In this document: positions 24,668 through 31,603 of the stretch, piece by piece
Numbering within the stretch: position 1 is the first letter of the stretch
Layout: the number at the start of each line of letters is the position of its first letter
From: Syntrophales bacterium
Lineage (GTDB): Bacteria; Desulfobacterota; Syntrophia; Syntrophales; UBA2210
Assembly (NCBI GenBank): GCA_023230565.1
Contig: JALNXD010000034.1
Location: 1-31,603 of the forward strand
Direction of reading: 5' to 3'
Length of the DNA: 31,603 nt
Position numbers and translations under genes: made by a program
The notes under the pieces: generated by a model
Told to the model about the DNA's origin: nothing
The model's input: the letters and a program-made list of their open reading frames with translations, nothing else
Database searches by the model: none

Positions 24668-25021
24668 TCATATCTCTACATTAAAGCCTATTAATTTTTT
24701 CGTATATGCTTTGTAATAAGCTTTTACGTCGAGGCGCTCAGCCGAAAAATCAGGCGGAATTTCGACGATAACTGTTGAAATTCGTTTGTCTTTTCTTACC
24801 TTTTCAATGATATCTGAAATATAATGTGTCCAGTCCTCCGGAATCAGGATGATGCCAATTGCCGCATCGTCAAGAAATTCATTTACACTTTTTCGTATAT
24901 TTTCCGGCAAATCTTCTCCTTCTACAATATGCCGATATTTACTAATTCCCGCCATTCGCATGAGCGATGTCTGGTCTTTATTTCCTACTATTGCGATATC
25001 CAAGCCTTGCATATGTATCAT
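24668..25021 (-). CDS. ntpG: V-type ATP synthase subunit F (central stalk)
   Basis: The 117-residue protein has the Rossmann-like F fold: LDIAIVGNKDQTSLMRMAGI, then AAIGIILIPEDWTHYISDII, and STVIVEIPP near the C-terminus. F is a small rotor subunit that binds D and tunes coupling. The ATG at 25021 overlaps the stop of subunit C (TAATG). A second in-frame ATG three codons later is a possible alternative. The name ntpG follows the Enterococcus scheme. Confidence 0.93.
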   Translation of the reverse strand: MIHMQGLDIAIVGNKDQTSLMRMAGISKYRHIVEGEDLPENIRKSVNEFLDDAAIGIILIPEDWTHYISDIIEKVRKDKRISTVIVEIPPDFSAERLDVKAYYKAYTKKLIGFNVEI

Positions 25022-26061
25022 TACAGAGCCACCGCGTATTCCCGGATGACTGCCGGAGGCAATCCGTCCGCTAAAGTTTTAAGGATCAGCCTTACATTTT
25101 TAATTTCCAATTCTTTGACGAAAAAGTACCAGAACAGATTGCAGGGAGATAAAGTTCTGGGAGAAAGTAGTTCTTTCAAAAGCCTTATTTTATGCTTGTC
25201 GGCTGTCCGATCTACAACCGAGATTATTCTTTCTTTTTCGTATGCCTTTACAATATCTTCAGCCATCAAATAATATTCTGTATGTTCAAGTCTGCTCATG
25301 ATATCAGTCGGCTTGAGAGAAAGAAACTCATTGATAGCTTGTTCCTGCAACATATGTCCGCCCGACCAAAAAGAGCCGAAAAAAGGACTTGCACTTTCAG
25401 TAAGATTGGAACGGAAAACCAGCTTTAAGTTTTCAATGTCAAGAATAATGCCAAATGCTTTAACCAGTAGATCCCCTTCATCCATTAAAGACATCTTTTT
25501 GAGAAGAAAAAAATTATATAAGTTATCCAGTCCATTTTCACCTTCTATGATTGAACGATGATCTATTTCTTTTATATTATTCAATAAATATGTATATTCA
25601 ACTAATGGTGACTTCGAGAGTATATTTGAAATGTCTTGTATATTTTCAGCTTTCATCAGCTCATCAAGAACATTGTCTTTGTACAGCTTTCCTATTTGTG
25701 CCATCTTTGCAGAATCATCTGAGACTATATTTCTCAACGCAATTTTTAAATTCAATATGTCAAATTTTTCATTGTATGTTTCTATCAAAATGGCGAGATC
25801 TTTCGGAAGTCGAAACTTCTCAATTCTTTCAATGCAGAATCTAAGATAATTCCATAAAAGCTCATCAATACCGCCGATTTCACTTACCTGCTGCTCCCAG
25901 AGATATTCTCCGATATCGGTCGATTTGATGCTTTCTATGGCATCTTTGAATGAAGCCGACCTTTGAAGAACGGCATCAATATGCTCTGCCGTCACACTTC
26001 GGGCTTCCTCACCTTTTAAATAGGCTGACATAAATGAATATCGTGTATTGATCAGGTTCAA
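25021..26061 (-). CDS. ntpC: V-type ATP synthase subunit C (rotor-ring socket)
   Basis: Subunit C (the AC39/d subunit) connects the central stalk to the membrane ring. The 346-residue helical protein shows the three-lobed repeat pattern of the family: NLINTRYSFMSAYL at the start, KFDILNLKIALR, DIENLKLVFRSNL, and ELEIKNVRLILKTLADGLPPAVIREY at the end. There is no signal or membrane segment. The start ATG 26061 lies six bases after the end of subunit E, and its end overlaps subunit F. Confidence 0.93.
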   Translation of the reverse strand: MNLINTRYSFMSAYLKGEEARSVTAEHIDAVLQRSASFKDAIESIKSTDIGEYLWEQQVSEIGGIDELLWNYLRFCIERIEKFRLPKDLAILIETYNEKFDILNLKIALRNIVSDDSAKMAQIGKLYKDNVLDELMKAENIQDISNILSKSPLVEYTYLLNNIKEIDHRSIIEGENGLDNLYNFFLLKKMSLMDEGDLLVKAFGIILDIENLKLVFRSNLTESASPFFGSFWSGGHMLQEQAINEFLSLKPTDIMSRLEHTEYYLMAEDIVKAYEKERIISVVDRTADKHKIRLLKELLSPRTLSPCNLFWYFFVKELEIKNVRLILKTLADGLPPAVIREYAVAL

Positions 26062-26067
26062 TGTTCA

Positions 26068-26655
26068 TCAACTCCCGAATAGAGTTTTTCCAATTTCCGG
26101 CATAATTTTGGGAATCAGCATATCGAGCCTCATATCAAATGTATTATCGATGCTTATCATCCCATCCAGCGTTTCTGCCATTACGCCTCCTAATATACTT
26201 TTTTCCTTTACTTCAACTATCTGTTCTTTAAAAGTCGCATCTTGCGCGATAAAGCTTTGGACAGATTCAAGGTCTTTCGGGGCAACAAGAACTCTGATTT
26301 TATCTTTCGTTTCAAATGCAAGAAGTGTTTCTTTCAATAATAATTCAATATTTCCATTATCCATCTGACTGGCCGCAAGCTTGTTCCTCACCTCATTCAG
26401 AATCTCACGAAGTATCGAATCTTTTTCCCGTAATATAGTCTGTCTTTCTTGCAGAGCCGCCTGAGCTAATATTCTTGCGGATTCCCTCTGGGCATTTTCC
26501 AACTTCTTCTTTTTTTCTTCTTCAAAAAGCTGTCTTTTTTGTTCTTTTGCCTGGCTTATCATTGCGTGGATTTTACTTTCCGCTTCTGCAATGATTTGAT
26601 CAGCTTCTCCCTTTGCTTTTTTGAGGATTGCATTTCTGATATCATCGGTTTCCAT
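26068..26655 (-). CDS. ntpE: V-type ATP synthase subunit E (peripheral stalk)
   Basis: Subunit E pairs with the G/H subunit to form the stator. The 195-residue protein has a long N-terminal coiled coil with heptads (ILKKAKGEADQIIAEAESK through about 105) and a globular C-terminal part with SILGGVMAETLDGMISIDNTFDMRLDML, the E family signature. I chose ATG 26655 because AAAGGTGA lies just before it; the longer frame would start at GTG 26664. It follows the K gene after 17 bases. The partner coiled-coil gene lies at the distal end of the operon. Confidence 0.93.
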   Translation of the reverse strand: METDDIRNAILKKAKGEADQIIAEAESKIHAMISQAKEQKRQLFEEEKKKKLENAQRESARILAQAALQERQTILREKDSILREILNEVRNKLAASQMDNGNIELLLKETLLAFETKDKIRVLVAPKDLESVQSFIAQDATFKEQIVEVKEKSILGGVMAETLDGMISIDNTFDMRLDMLIPKIMPEIGKTLFGS

Positions 26656-26672
26656 GCACTTCACCTTTGCTT

Positions 26673-27143
26673 TTACATTAGCTCAAGTATGCTCAATGCC
26701 ATGATTGTGAAAACGAGTCCCAGTACTCCTATGAGTTCCACAAAGACTGCAAGCATCATCGAAGCAGTAAGTATCCTCCCCCTTGTCTTTGGCAGTAGTG
26801 CGATACCTGAGGCACAGACTGCACCTTGAAAAATAGCCGAAGCCAGCTCGGCGAAACCGGCCATAATTCCTATGCCAAGAACCGCAATACCAGCGCCTAT
26901 ACCTGCCGCAGCAAGTTGCGGAAGCACTACGGTCAAGATAATAATGAGAATGATCAGTCCATAAAAACTCTGGGTCATTGGGAGTGAAGCCAGAACGATT
27001 ACATTTCTTAATTGACCGGAATCTTCAGATAAAGTCGCAACCCCCGACGATGCTGCATTGGCAATACCGATTGCAGATCCCGCAAGGCCTCCCGCCAGTG
27101 CCATAGCCCCACCAAAAGTAGCCAAAGCTTGAATCGAAGTCAT
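26673..27143 (-). CDS. ntpK: V-type ATP synthase subunit K (rotor ring), probably Na+-binding
   Basis: The 156-residue protein has four membrane helices in two hairpins, as in 16-kDa rotor subunits. Helix 2 has LPMTQSFYG with L54, T57, Q58 and Y61, helix 3 has Q106, and helix 4 has the ion-binding E136 in VFVELIGVLG. These match, in order and near-constant offset, L61, T64, Q65, Y68, Q110 and E139 of E. hirae NtpK, where they bind Na+. The first hairpin lacks a carboxylate, so each subunit carries one ion. The ring is therefore likely Na+-coupled. It lies 13 bases after subunit I. Confidence 0.95.
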   Translation of the reverse strand: MTSIQALATFGGAMALAGGLAGSAIGIANAASSGVATLSEDSGQLRNVIVLASLPMTQSFYGLIILIIILTVVLPQLAAAGIGAGIAVLGIGIMAGFAELASAIFQGAVCASGIALLPKTRGRILTASMMLAVFVELIGVLGLVFTIMALSILELM

Positions 27144-27156
27144 ATTTACCTCTCCT

Positions 27157-29163
27157 TTAAGATTTTTTGCCTACCGTTATCTCTTTACGAACTTTCAAAT
27201 GAAATGGTGAATATTCCCGACCTCCGCCCTCGTAAAATTTAAGGAGAAATTCAACGAAGCAGAGTCTTAAAGAGTGAATAAATGCAGCTAAACTGCTAAG
27301 GAAGAGATTGAATACATGAAATAGTAAGAGCAGAAGAACTCCTATAATAAACGCAAATACTGCGCCTGCCATTCCCGGGATTATCGCCTTGACCGTACTT
27401 GCAACCCAATCGGACAATAGATTAAAAGATGAAGCAAGGTAAAATGTTGCGAGTCCCACACCGGCGAGACGCGAGTACGACATGACATCACCCAGGATGC
27501 CAGTCAAATCAAAGATCCAGAAAACAGCCCCCAGGGCACCCATTTGAATAAATGCTCCCGCAATTATCAGTATCAGGCCCAGAAACATGGGATACATGAA
27601 TAACGAATACATCGCATTGGAGAGGGGGAATATCGAAATATTGAGCATGGCTTTAAAAATAAATGGAATCCCGAATATTTGCACCAGGAAAAGACCTATT
27701 TTACTGATTACAATTCCCCAATCTTTTTCTTTCACGCCTTTCAGCATGCCTAAAATATGGGCGATATTCAAATGAATGAGGCCGATTATCAGGGCAAGTA
27801 CTATGAAGGAAATCGGATCAGCGAGTTGCTGTTGAACTGCCTCAAAAAGAGCGACCGACTTTAGTTCAATGCCGAAAAACATCTGAAAAAAATCGCCGAG
27901 ATATGTTCCTGAAATGATTCCGAGTACAAGAGCCGCGGAACCACTTATGTACAGAACTTTTCTGAAAAGCTGAGTTCCTTCGGAATCCGGATCTTCAACC
28001 AGTTTATCAAGAAAAAATCTCGCAATAAGCAGAAGACCGGCAGCGTAAACCATGTCATTGAGCATGAGTCCGAAAAAGAAAGCAAAGAAATAGGCAACGC
28101 TGGGAGTAGGATCCCAATCACCGTATTTGGGAAGACTGAAGAGTTTAACAATCACTTCGAACGGCTTAATTCCTGTTGGATTTTTAAGTTTTGTGGGTGG
28201 TTCATCTGTTATTGAAGGCTTTTTACTCTCAATATATGCATATGCAGCTGCCTCATTTAAACCGTCAGTAACGAACTGCAGATCCTTCTCCGGTATCCAG
28301 CCTTCAATAAGAGTTACATACCGTGCTTCGCTGGCCTGTTGGAGAACCGAAAATCTTTCAAATTCGGTAGAAAGTGCCTCTCTAAAGAGTGCGATTGTTT
28401 CAATATCCTCCTGTATTTTCTTCTGAATTTCCTTTTTCAGGATTTCCATTTCACTACGATGCTGTCTCAGGATTTGATCATTCTGATTAATAAATTCGGC
28501 AAGAAGCATATCACTCACAGGAATTTTTAAAATTGTGAGTCCCAGATCCTTTATTAAAGTTTCGATCTCTTTTTTATGCTCCGATGCGGCCACCATAAAA
28601 AAAGAAACCGCAGCTTCGCCTGCGGGAGCAACAACATATTTGAATAAAAGATGTCCTGCTCTTTCTTGAAAAACTTTTTGACTCTCCTCTGAAGCGAGTA
28701 CTACATTGGAAAAGATGTAGTTTCCCGAGTATTGCAAATCTTTCAGGGGAAGGTTGATTATTTTTGCAAGGGCATCAAGAAATGATCCCATTCTTTGAAG
28801 ATCATCATATTCTTTTTTTATATGATCATATTTGACAGTGAGGGAAGATATAGATTGATAAATCCTTTGCGTTTCTGATATTACATCGTCAATACTTTTG
28901 CCCAGTATATCTTTTGTAATTAAAACTGTCTGAGGGGCGGAAAGATTTGACAGAATATCATCGAAGATATTCAAGGCTTTTGTAATTTTATTTTTTTCTG
29001 CCTCTATTTTTTCACGATCAAGGGGAGTTAACTCTGATGATTCCTCTACATGCAGAACCCCAAGTTCTTGCAATTTTTTAAATATTATTTGAGATTGATC
29101 TTTGACAGCAACCACTCTGACCTTGTACATAGATTCAGAGGTGTTTAGTAAAAAAGGCATCAT
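27157..29163 (-). CDS. ntpI: V-type ATP synthase subunit I (stator, membrane ion channel)
   Basis: Subunit I (a-type) has a soluble N-terminal half and a membrane C-terminal half that forms the ion path. The 668-residue protein starts with the usual MYKVRVVAVKDQSQIIFKKLQELGVLHVEE at about residues 12-41, has long coiled coils to about 310, and then about seven membrane helices including GDVMSYSRLAGVGLA. The terminal RLCFVEFLLKFYEGGGREYSPF carries the conserved arginine. First gene of the operon; ATG ATG at 29163 with GGGGAG nine bases upstream. A promoter and ~180-base leader with two hairpins precede it. Confidence 0.95.
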   Translation of the reverse strand: MMPFLLNTSESMYKVRVVAVKDQSQIIFKKLQELGVLHVEESSELTPLDREKIEAEKNKITKALNIFDDILSNLSAPQTVLITKDILGKSIDDVISETQRIYQSISSLTVKYDHIKKEYDDLQRMGSFLDALAKIINLPLKDLQYSGNYIFSNVVLASEESQKVFQERAGHLLFKYVVAPAGEAAVSFFMVAASEHKKEIETLIKDLGLTILKIPVSDMLLAEFINQNDQILRQHRSEMEILKKEIQKKIQEDIETIALFREALSTEFERFSVLQQASEARYVTLIEGWIPEKDLQFVTDGLNEAAAYAYIESKKPSITDEPPTKLKNPTGIKPFEVIVKLFSLPKYGDWDPTPSVAYFFAFFFGLMLNDMVYAAGLLLIARFFLDKLVEDPDSEGTQLFRKVLYISGSAALVLGIISGTYLGDFFQMFFGIELKSVALFEAVQQQLADPISFIVLALIIGLIHLNIAHILGMLKGVKEKDWGIVISKIGLFLVQIFGIPFIFKAMLNISIFPLSNAMYSLFMYPMFLGLILIIAGAFIQMGALGAVFWIFDLTGILGDVMSYSRLAGVGLATFYLASSFNLLSDWVASTVKAIIPGMAGAVFAFIIGVLLLLLFHVFNLFLSSLAAFIHSLRLCFVEFLLKFYEGGGREYSPFHLKVRKEITVGKKS

Positions 29164-29346
29164 TTGATGAGACTCCCCGTGCGGTTAAACAGGATATGGA
29201 TGAGGAACGGAGTTTCGATCCTCACAACAGCAACCTCTGTTAATCAGCCCTTTTGAGGTTCCGGCAACGTTCTGCCCCAATAAGAGAACCACTTCTTTTG
29301 GAACATCGAGAACCCAATTCTAACTTTCTGGAGAATCTTGCATTAA
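29164..29346 (-). promoter_or_regulatory. Leader of the V-ATPase operon with two tandem hairpins
   Basis: Between the presumed transcription start (~29346) and the ntpI ATG, the minus strand can form AACCTC/GAGGTT (29255-29260 with 29232-29237) and TGAGGA/TCCTCA (29219-29224 with 29201-29206). Neither is followed by a T run, so they are not terminators. No known riboswitch consensus is recognised. A regulatory role is inferred only. Confidence 0.35.
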
Positions 29347-29352
29347 AACGAC

Positions 29353-29381
29353 AATCTAGGAGTACTCGCAAAAAATCTCAA
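29353..29381 (-). promoter_or_regulatory. Promoter for the V-ATPase operon
   Basis: On the minus strand, TTGAGA (29376-29381), a 17-base spacer and TAGATT (29353-29358) form a good sigma-70-type promoter. It would start transcription about 183 bases before the ntpI start codon. It is the best match in the 599-base gap between ntpI and the next gene. Confidence 0.55.
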
Positions 29382-29600
29382 GTAACAGGTTTAATCAAAT
29401 ACTGAAAGTATTTCATTTATCTTGAATGTGGCTTTTGCGAAAAAAGATAAAACTTACACTAACTTAAAAGAACGAATAGCACTGAAGCTATCATTAAATG
29501 ACCGGTTGAGTTTAAAAAAACAAAAAAGCAATTCTATTCTATTGCAAAAACAAGGGATGTCAAGCAGTTTTTGAAAAATAAATGGAAAATCAGGGTTGGG

Positions 29601-29629
29601 TTGAGTAAAAAATTGTTTTTTTATATAAT
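29601..29629 (+). promoter_or_regulatory. Promoter for the TtcA-like gene and smpB
   Basis: TTGAGT (29601-29606), a 17-base spacer rich in A and T, and a perfect TATAAT (29624-29629) form a strong promoter. The untranslated leader would be about 127 bases long. Confidence 0.65.
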
Positions 29630-29762
29630 ATTTACAATCATTTATAATTGACAAATTATGTTCCTCATATGGGAATATCTCTGATCTCCTTAAAAATCCT
29701 TCTCAATCCCGGTGGTCATTCATGTAAAAACGTGAACTGTAAGGAGGATAAGAATTAAATAG

Positions 29763-30539
29763 ATGAAAAAGACGAAGTTATACCTGCATCTGAAGAAGTG
29801 GCTGGAAATTGCAGCTTCTGAATATAGTATGATAAAAAAGAATGACAGAGTGTTGATTTGCGTTTCGGGCGGTCTTGACAGTGACGTTCTTCTCGATTTA
29901 TTGCTAAGTCCCATGTTATATCTGCCGGAATTTGAAAGTGTGGCTTTTCACGTTGATCTGGGTTTTGATCCTCAACATGAAGGACTCACGGTGCTCGATA
30001 ATTTTCTTGAAAGTAAAGGGTGCGAATACTACCTGGAAAAGACGGATATAGGACCGTTGGCACATAGTATAAAGAACAGAAAGAATCCATGCTTTTTATG
30101 TTCCAGGATTAGACGAAAACATATTTTTGAAGCCGCCGAAAAATATGGGTGCAATAAAATTGCATTCGCTCATCACAAAGATGATATGATTGAAACCTTA
30201 CTGATAAATATGTTTTATGGCCGCGAAATCAGTACAATGGTGCCGAATCAGCCTGTGTTTGGCGGTAAATATCATTTAATCCGGCCGTTGGCATATATAA
30301 CTGAAAAGCTTGTAAAGAAATATGCCGGAGAAAGCAATTTTCCATATATTCAAAATAAATGTCCTACAGAACCGGTATCCAAGAGGGCATATGTCAAAAA
30401 ACTACTTGATTATATTGAAAAAGATAATAAAAATGTGAGAGAAAATATATTCAAATCTATGAGACATGTGAAACCGGATTATCTATTAAGACCGGAAATG
30501 ACCCTGACTGATGAAGTTGAAGCGGCTGCGGAAAGATAA
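29763..30539 (+). CDS. TtcA-like PP-loop ATPase with Fe-S cysteines
   Basis: The 258-residue protein belongs to the PP-loop enzymes of the TtcA/tRNA thiolation type. The adenylating motif SGGLDS is at 35-40, the conserved AHHKDD at 137-141, and the cysteines C110, C113 (CFLC) and C200 match the three-cysteine set that holds the [4Fe-4S] cluster in TtcA-like enzymes. Canonical TtcA has SGGKDS; the Lys is Leu here. Likely role: thiolation of a tRNA base, possibly 2-thiocytidine-32, but the substrate is inferred. The best ribosome-binding site (GGAGG, 29743-29747) is 15 bases before ATG 29763, which is too far for normal use. A TAG directly before the ATG fixes the start. The smpB gene follows after 16 bases. 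Confidence 0.82.
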   Translation: MKKTKLYLHLKKWLEIAASEYSMIKKNDRVLICVSGGLDSDVLLDLLLSPMLYLPEFESVAFHVDLGFDPQHEGLTVLDNFLESKGCEYYLEKTDIGPLAHSIKNRKNPCFLCSRIRRKHIFEAAEKYGCNKIAFAHHKDDMIETLLINMFYGREISTMVPNQPVFGGKYHLIRPLAYITEKLVKKYAGESNFPYIQNKCPTEPVSKRAYVKKLLDYIEKDNKNVRENIFKSMRHVKPDYLLRPEMTLTDEVEAAAER

Positions 30540-30555
30540 GGGGTGTAAAGCCTAA

Positions 30556-31026
30556 ATGGTAAATAAACATGGTCAGGAAAAACTTATATGCCAGAATAAA
30601 CTTGCGAGGCAGAATTACTTTATCGATGAGGTCTATGAAGCCGGTATTGTCCTGATGGGGACTGAAGTAAAGGCACTTCGTGAGGGAAGGGCAAATCTCA
30701 AGGAAAGTTATGCCGGAATAAAGGATAGTGAGGCATATCTTTATGATATGCATATCAGCCCTTATTCTCATGGAAATATTTATAATCACGATCCTCTGAG
30801 AAAAAGAAAATTATTGCTGCATAAACGAGAGATTAAACGCGTCTATGGAAAATACCAGGAAAAAGGATTGGCGCTCGTTCCCTTGCGTCTTTATTTTAAA
30901 AATGGAAAAGTTAAAGTTGAAATAGGAATCGGGAGAGGCAAGAAGCTTTATGACAAGAGGGAGGACATGAAAAGAAAAACAGACAAGCGTGAGATGGAGC
31001 GGGCATTAAAAGAGCGGTCAAGATAG
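30556..31026 (+). CDS. smpB: SsrA-binding protein SmpB
   Basis: SmpB binds tmRNA and brings it to stalled ribosomes. The 156-residue protein has the family pattern NKLARQNYFIDEVYEAGIVLMGTEVKALREGRANLKESYA, HISPYSHGN, RKRKLLLHKREI, LVPLRLYFKNGKVKVEIGIGRGKKLYDKRE and the basic C-terminal tail KRKTDKREMERALKERSR. Length is normal. Its partner RNA, ssrA, starts 136 bases downstream and has its own promoter. It shares the upstream promoter with the TtcA-like gene. Confidence 0.97.
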   Translation: MVNKHGQEKLICQNKLARQNYFIDEVYEAGIVLMGTEVKALREGRANLKESYAGIKDSEAYLYDMHISPYSHGNIYNHDPLRKRKLLLHKREIKRVYGKYQEKGLALVPLRLYFKNGKVKVEIGIGRGKKLYDKREDMKRKTDKREMERALKERSR

Positions 31027-31106
31027 AATTACGAATTTTTAAATATACTGCATTATGCTTATCCTTTGTCACTGTGGTGTATGCCTTCCTCGGAACATGC
31101 GAATAC

Positions 31107-31135
31107 TTGACGTATTGATAAATAATTACTATTAT
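31107..31135 (+). promoter_or_regulatory. Promoter of ssrA (tmRNA)
   Basis: TTGACG (31107-31112), 17 bases, TATTAT (31130-31135). Transcription would start near 31142, 20 bases before the mature 5' end, which fits a short leader removed by RNase P. Confidence 0.7.
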
Positions 31136-31161
31136 ATAAAGGAATTTTGAATGAAATTTTT

Positions 31162-31517
31162 GGGGGCGTCACGGTTTCGACGGGGATAGTTGAAGCTGTA
31201 GAAGCGTACCGAGGTTCCTACAGGCCTCGTTAAACAGGTAGGAAAACATAATCGCAGACAACTACGATTACGCAGTAGCCGCTTAAGACGGCTGCCGTTC
31301 TCCTGATTTTGCCTGCCGGATCAGATTGAGAGCGTCATTGAGACAGGATAGCTGAGTTCCCTTTCCTGGAGGGAATGAGGCGAAACCTTTACAGGATAGT
31401 ACCGGTTAGATCCTGCCTTCGGGAGCTTTCCGGTGCGAATGCAAACCGGAGGCTATGTACGTAGAAACTGCAGTGGAATATTTTCGGACGCGGGTTCGAC
31501 TCCCGCCGCCTCCACCA
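31162..31517 (+). ncRNA. ssrA: Transfer-messenger RNA (tmRNA)
   Basis: The one-piece tmRNA is 356 bases long with CCA encoded. The 5' GGGGGCG pairs with the 3' CGCCTCC, including the G3-U70 pair that makes it an alanine acceptor. The 3' T-arm GCGGGTTCGACTCCCGC and the 5' D-like CGGTTTCGACGGGG are conserved. The resume codon GCA (31254-31256) begins the tag frame ending at TAA 31284-31286, which codes ADNYDYAVAA. Tags ending AVAA or ALAA target proteins to ClpXP and related proteases. Pseudoknots are expected between the tag and the 3' tRNA-like part. It works with SmpB, encoded just upstream. Confidence 0.97.
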
Positions 31518-31527
31518 TTTAAAAAAG

Positions 31528-31577
31528 ACAAACCCGTCTCTCTGGGGTCATTCTCCGGGGTGACGGGTTTTCTTTTT
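31528..31577 (+). terminator. Terminator after ssrA
   Basis: AACCCGTC (31531-31538) pairs with GACGGGTT (31562-31569), and the stem is followed by TTTCTTTTTCTCC. It is a typical rho-independent terminator. Confidence 0.85.
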
Positions 31578-31603
31578 CTCCTTGTTTATAAAGGGTTTGC
31601 GCC

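Larger units (their letters stand above)
29164..29762. other. Divergent intergenic region (599 bases)
   Basis: No gene is supported here. It is AT-rich and holds two back-to-back promoters: one for the V-ATPase operon (minus) and one for the TtcA-like gene (plus, 29601-29629). About 220 bases between them, from roughly 29382 to 29600, show no recognisable feature. Confidence 0.6.

Noticed and set aside
1..31603. CRISPR arrays, prophage, toxin-antitoxin or defence genes
   Set aside because: I saw no regularly spaced repeats and no protein with matching signatures anywhere in the window.

Overview
The window looks like a chromosomal segment of a syntrophic or anaerobic deltaproteobacterium (Desulfobacterota; a Syntrophales-like organism is my best guess). 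The guess rests on the combination of infC-rpmI-rplT-pheST-ihfA-merR, a PxxKW cysteine-rich protein, a stripped-down PTS block, PlsB and a complete bacterial V-type ATPase operon. No rRNA or taxonomic marker confirms it. Most of the sequence is fairly AT-rich; the first ~2.3 kb is clearly more GC-rich and is an IS66-family insertion element.

Layout. 1-2316: IS66 element with only the 3' end of tnpA, an intact tnpB and an intact tnpC. 2419-4204: small acidic hypothetical protein, GNA1162/DUF799-like lipoprotein and pgsA. 4314-4388: tRNA-Val(GAC) with its own terminator. 4505-11956: translation operon (structured leader, thrS, infC starting at AUA, rpmI, rplT, pheS, pheT) continuing into ihfA and a small MerR regulator. 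12027-12308 (minus): PxxKW cysteine-rich protein behind a terminator-like hairpin. 12524-15322: PTS EIID, HPr and EI. 15404-18025: plsB, convergent with eno (18061-19350, minus).

19562-29163 (minus) is the most interesting part: a V-type ATPase operon in the order I-K-E-C-F-A-B-D. It is followed by a DUF61/UPF0216 protein (a mainly archaeal family), an RsbRD-N-like helical protein and a G/H-type stator coiled-coil protein. The K (rotor ring) subunit carries the residue pattern of the Enterococcus hirae Na+ site, so a sodium-coupled machine is likely. 29763-31026 (plus): a TtcA-like PP-loop enzyme and smpB. 31162-31517: tmRNA (ssrA) with its own promoter and terminator.

How the parts work together: most of the window is core translation (ThrRS, PheRS, IF-3, L35, L20, tRNA-Val, SmpB/tmRNA), with membrane lipid synthesis (PgsA, PlsB), PEP metabolism (enolase makes PEP, EI consumes it) and membrane energetics (V-ATPase). 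The best candidates for new biology are the accessory genes of the V-ATPase operon, the structured leader before thrS, the attenuator-like hairpin before the PxxKW gene, and the AUA start of infC.
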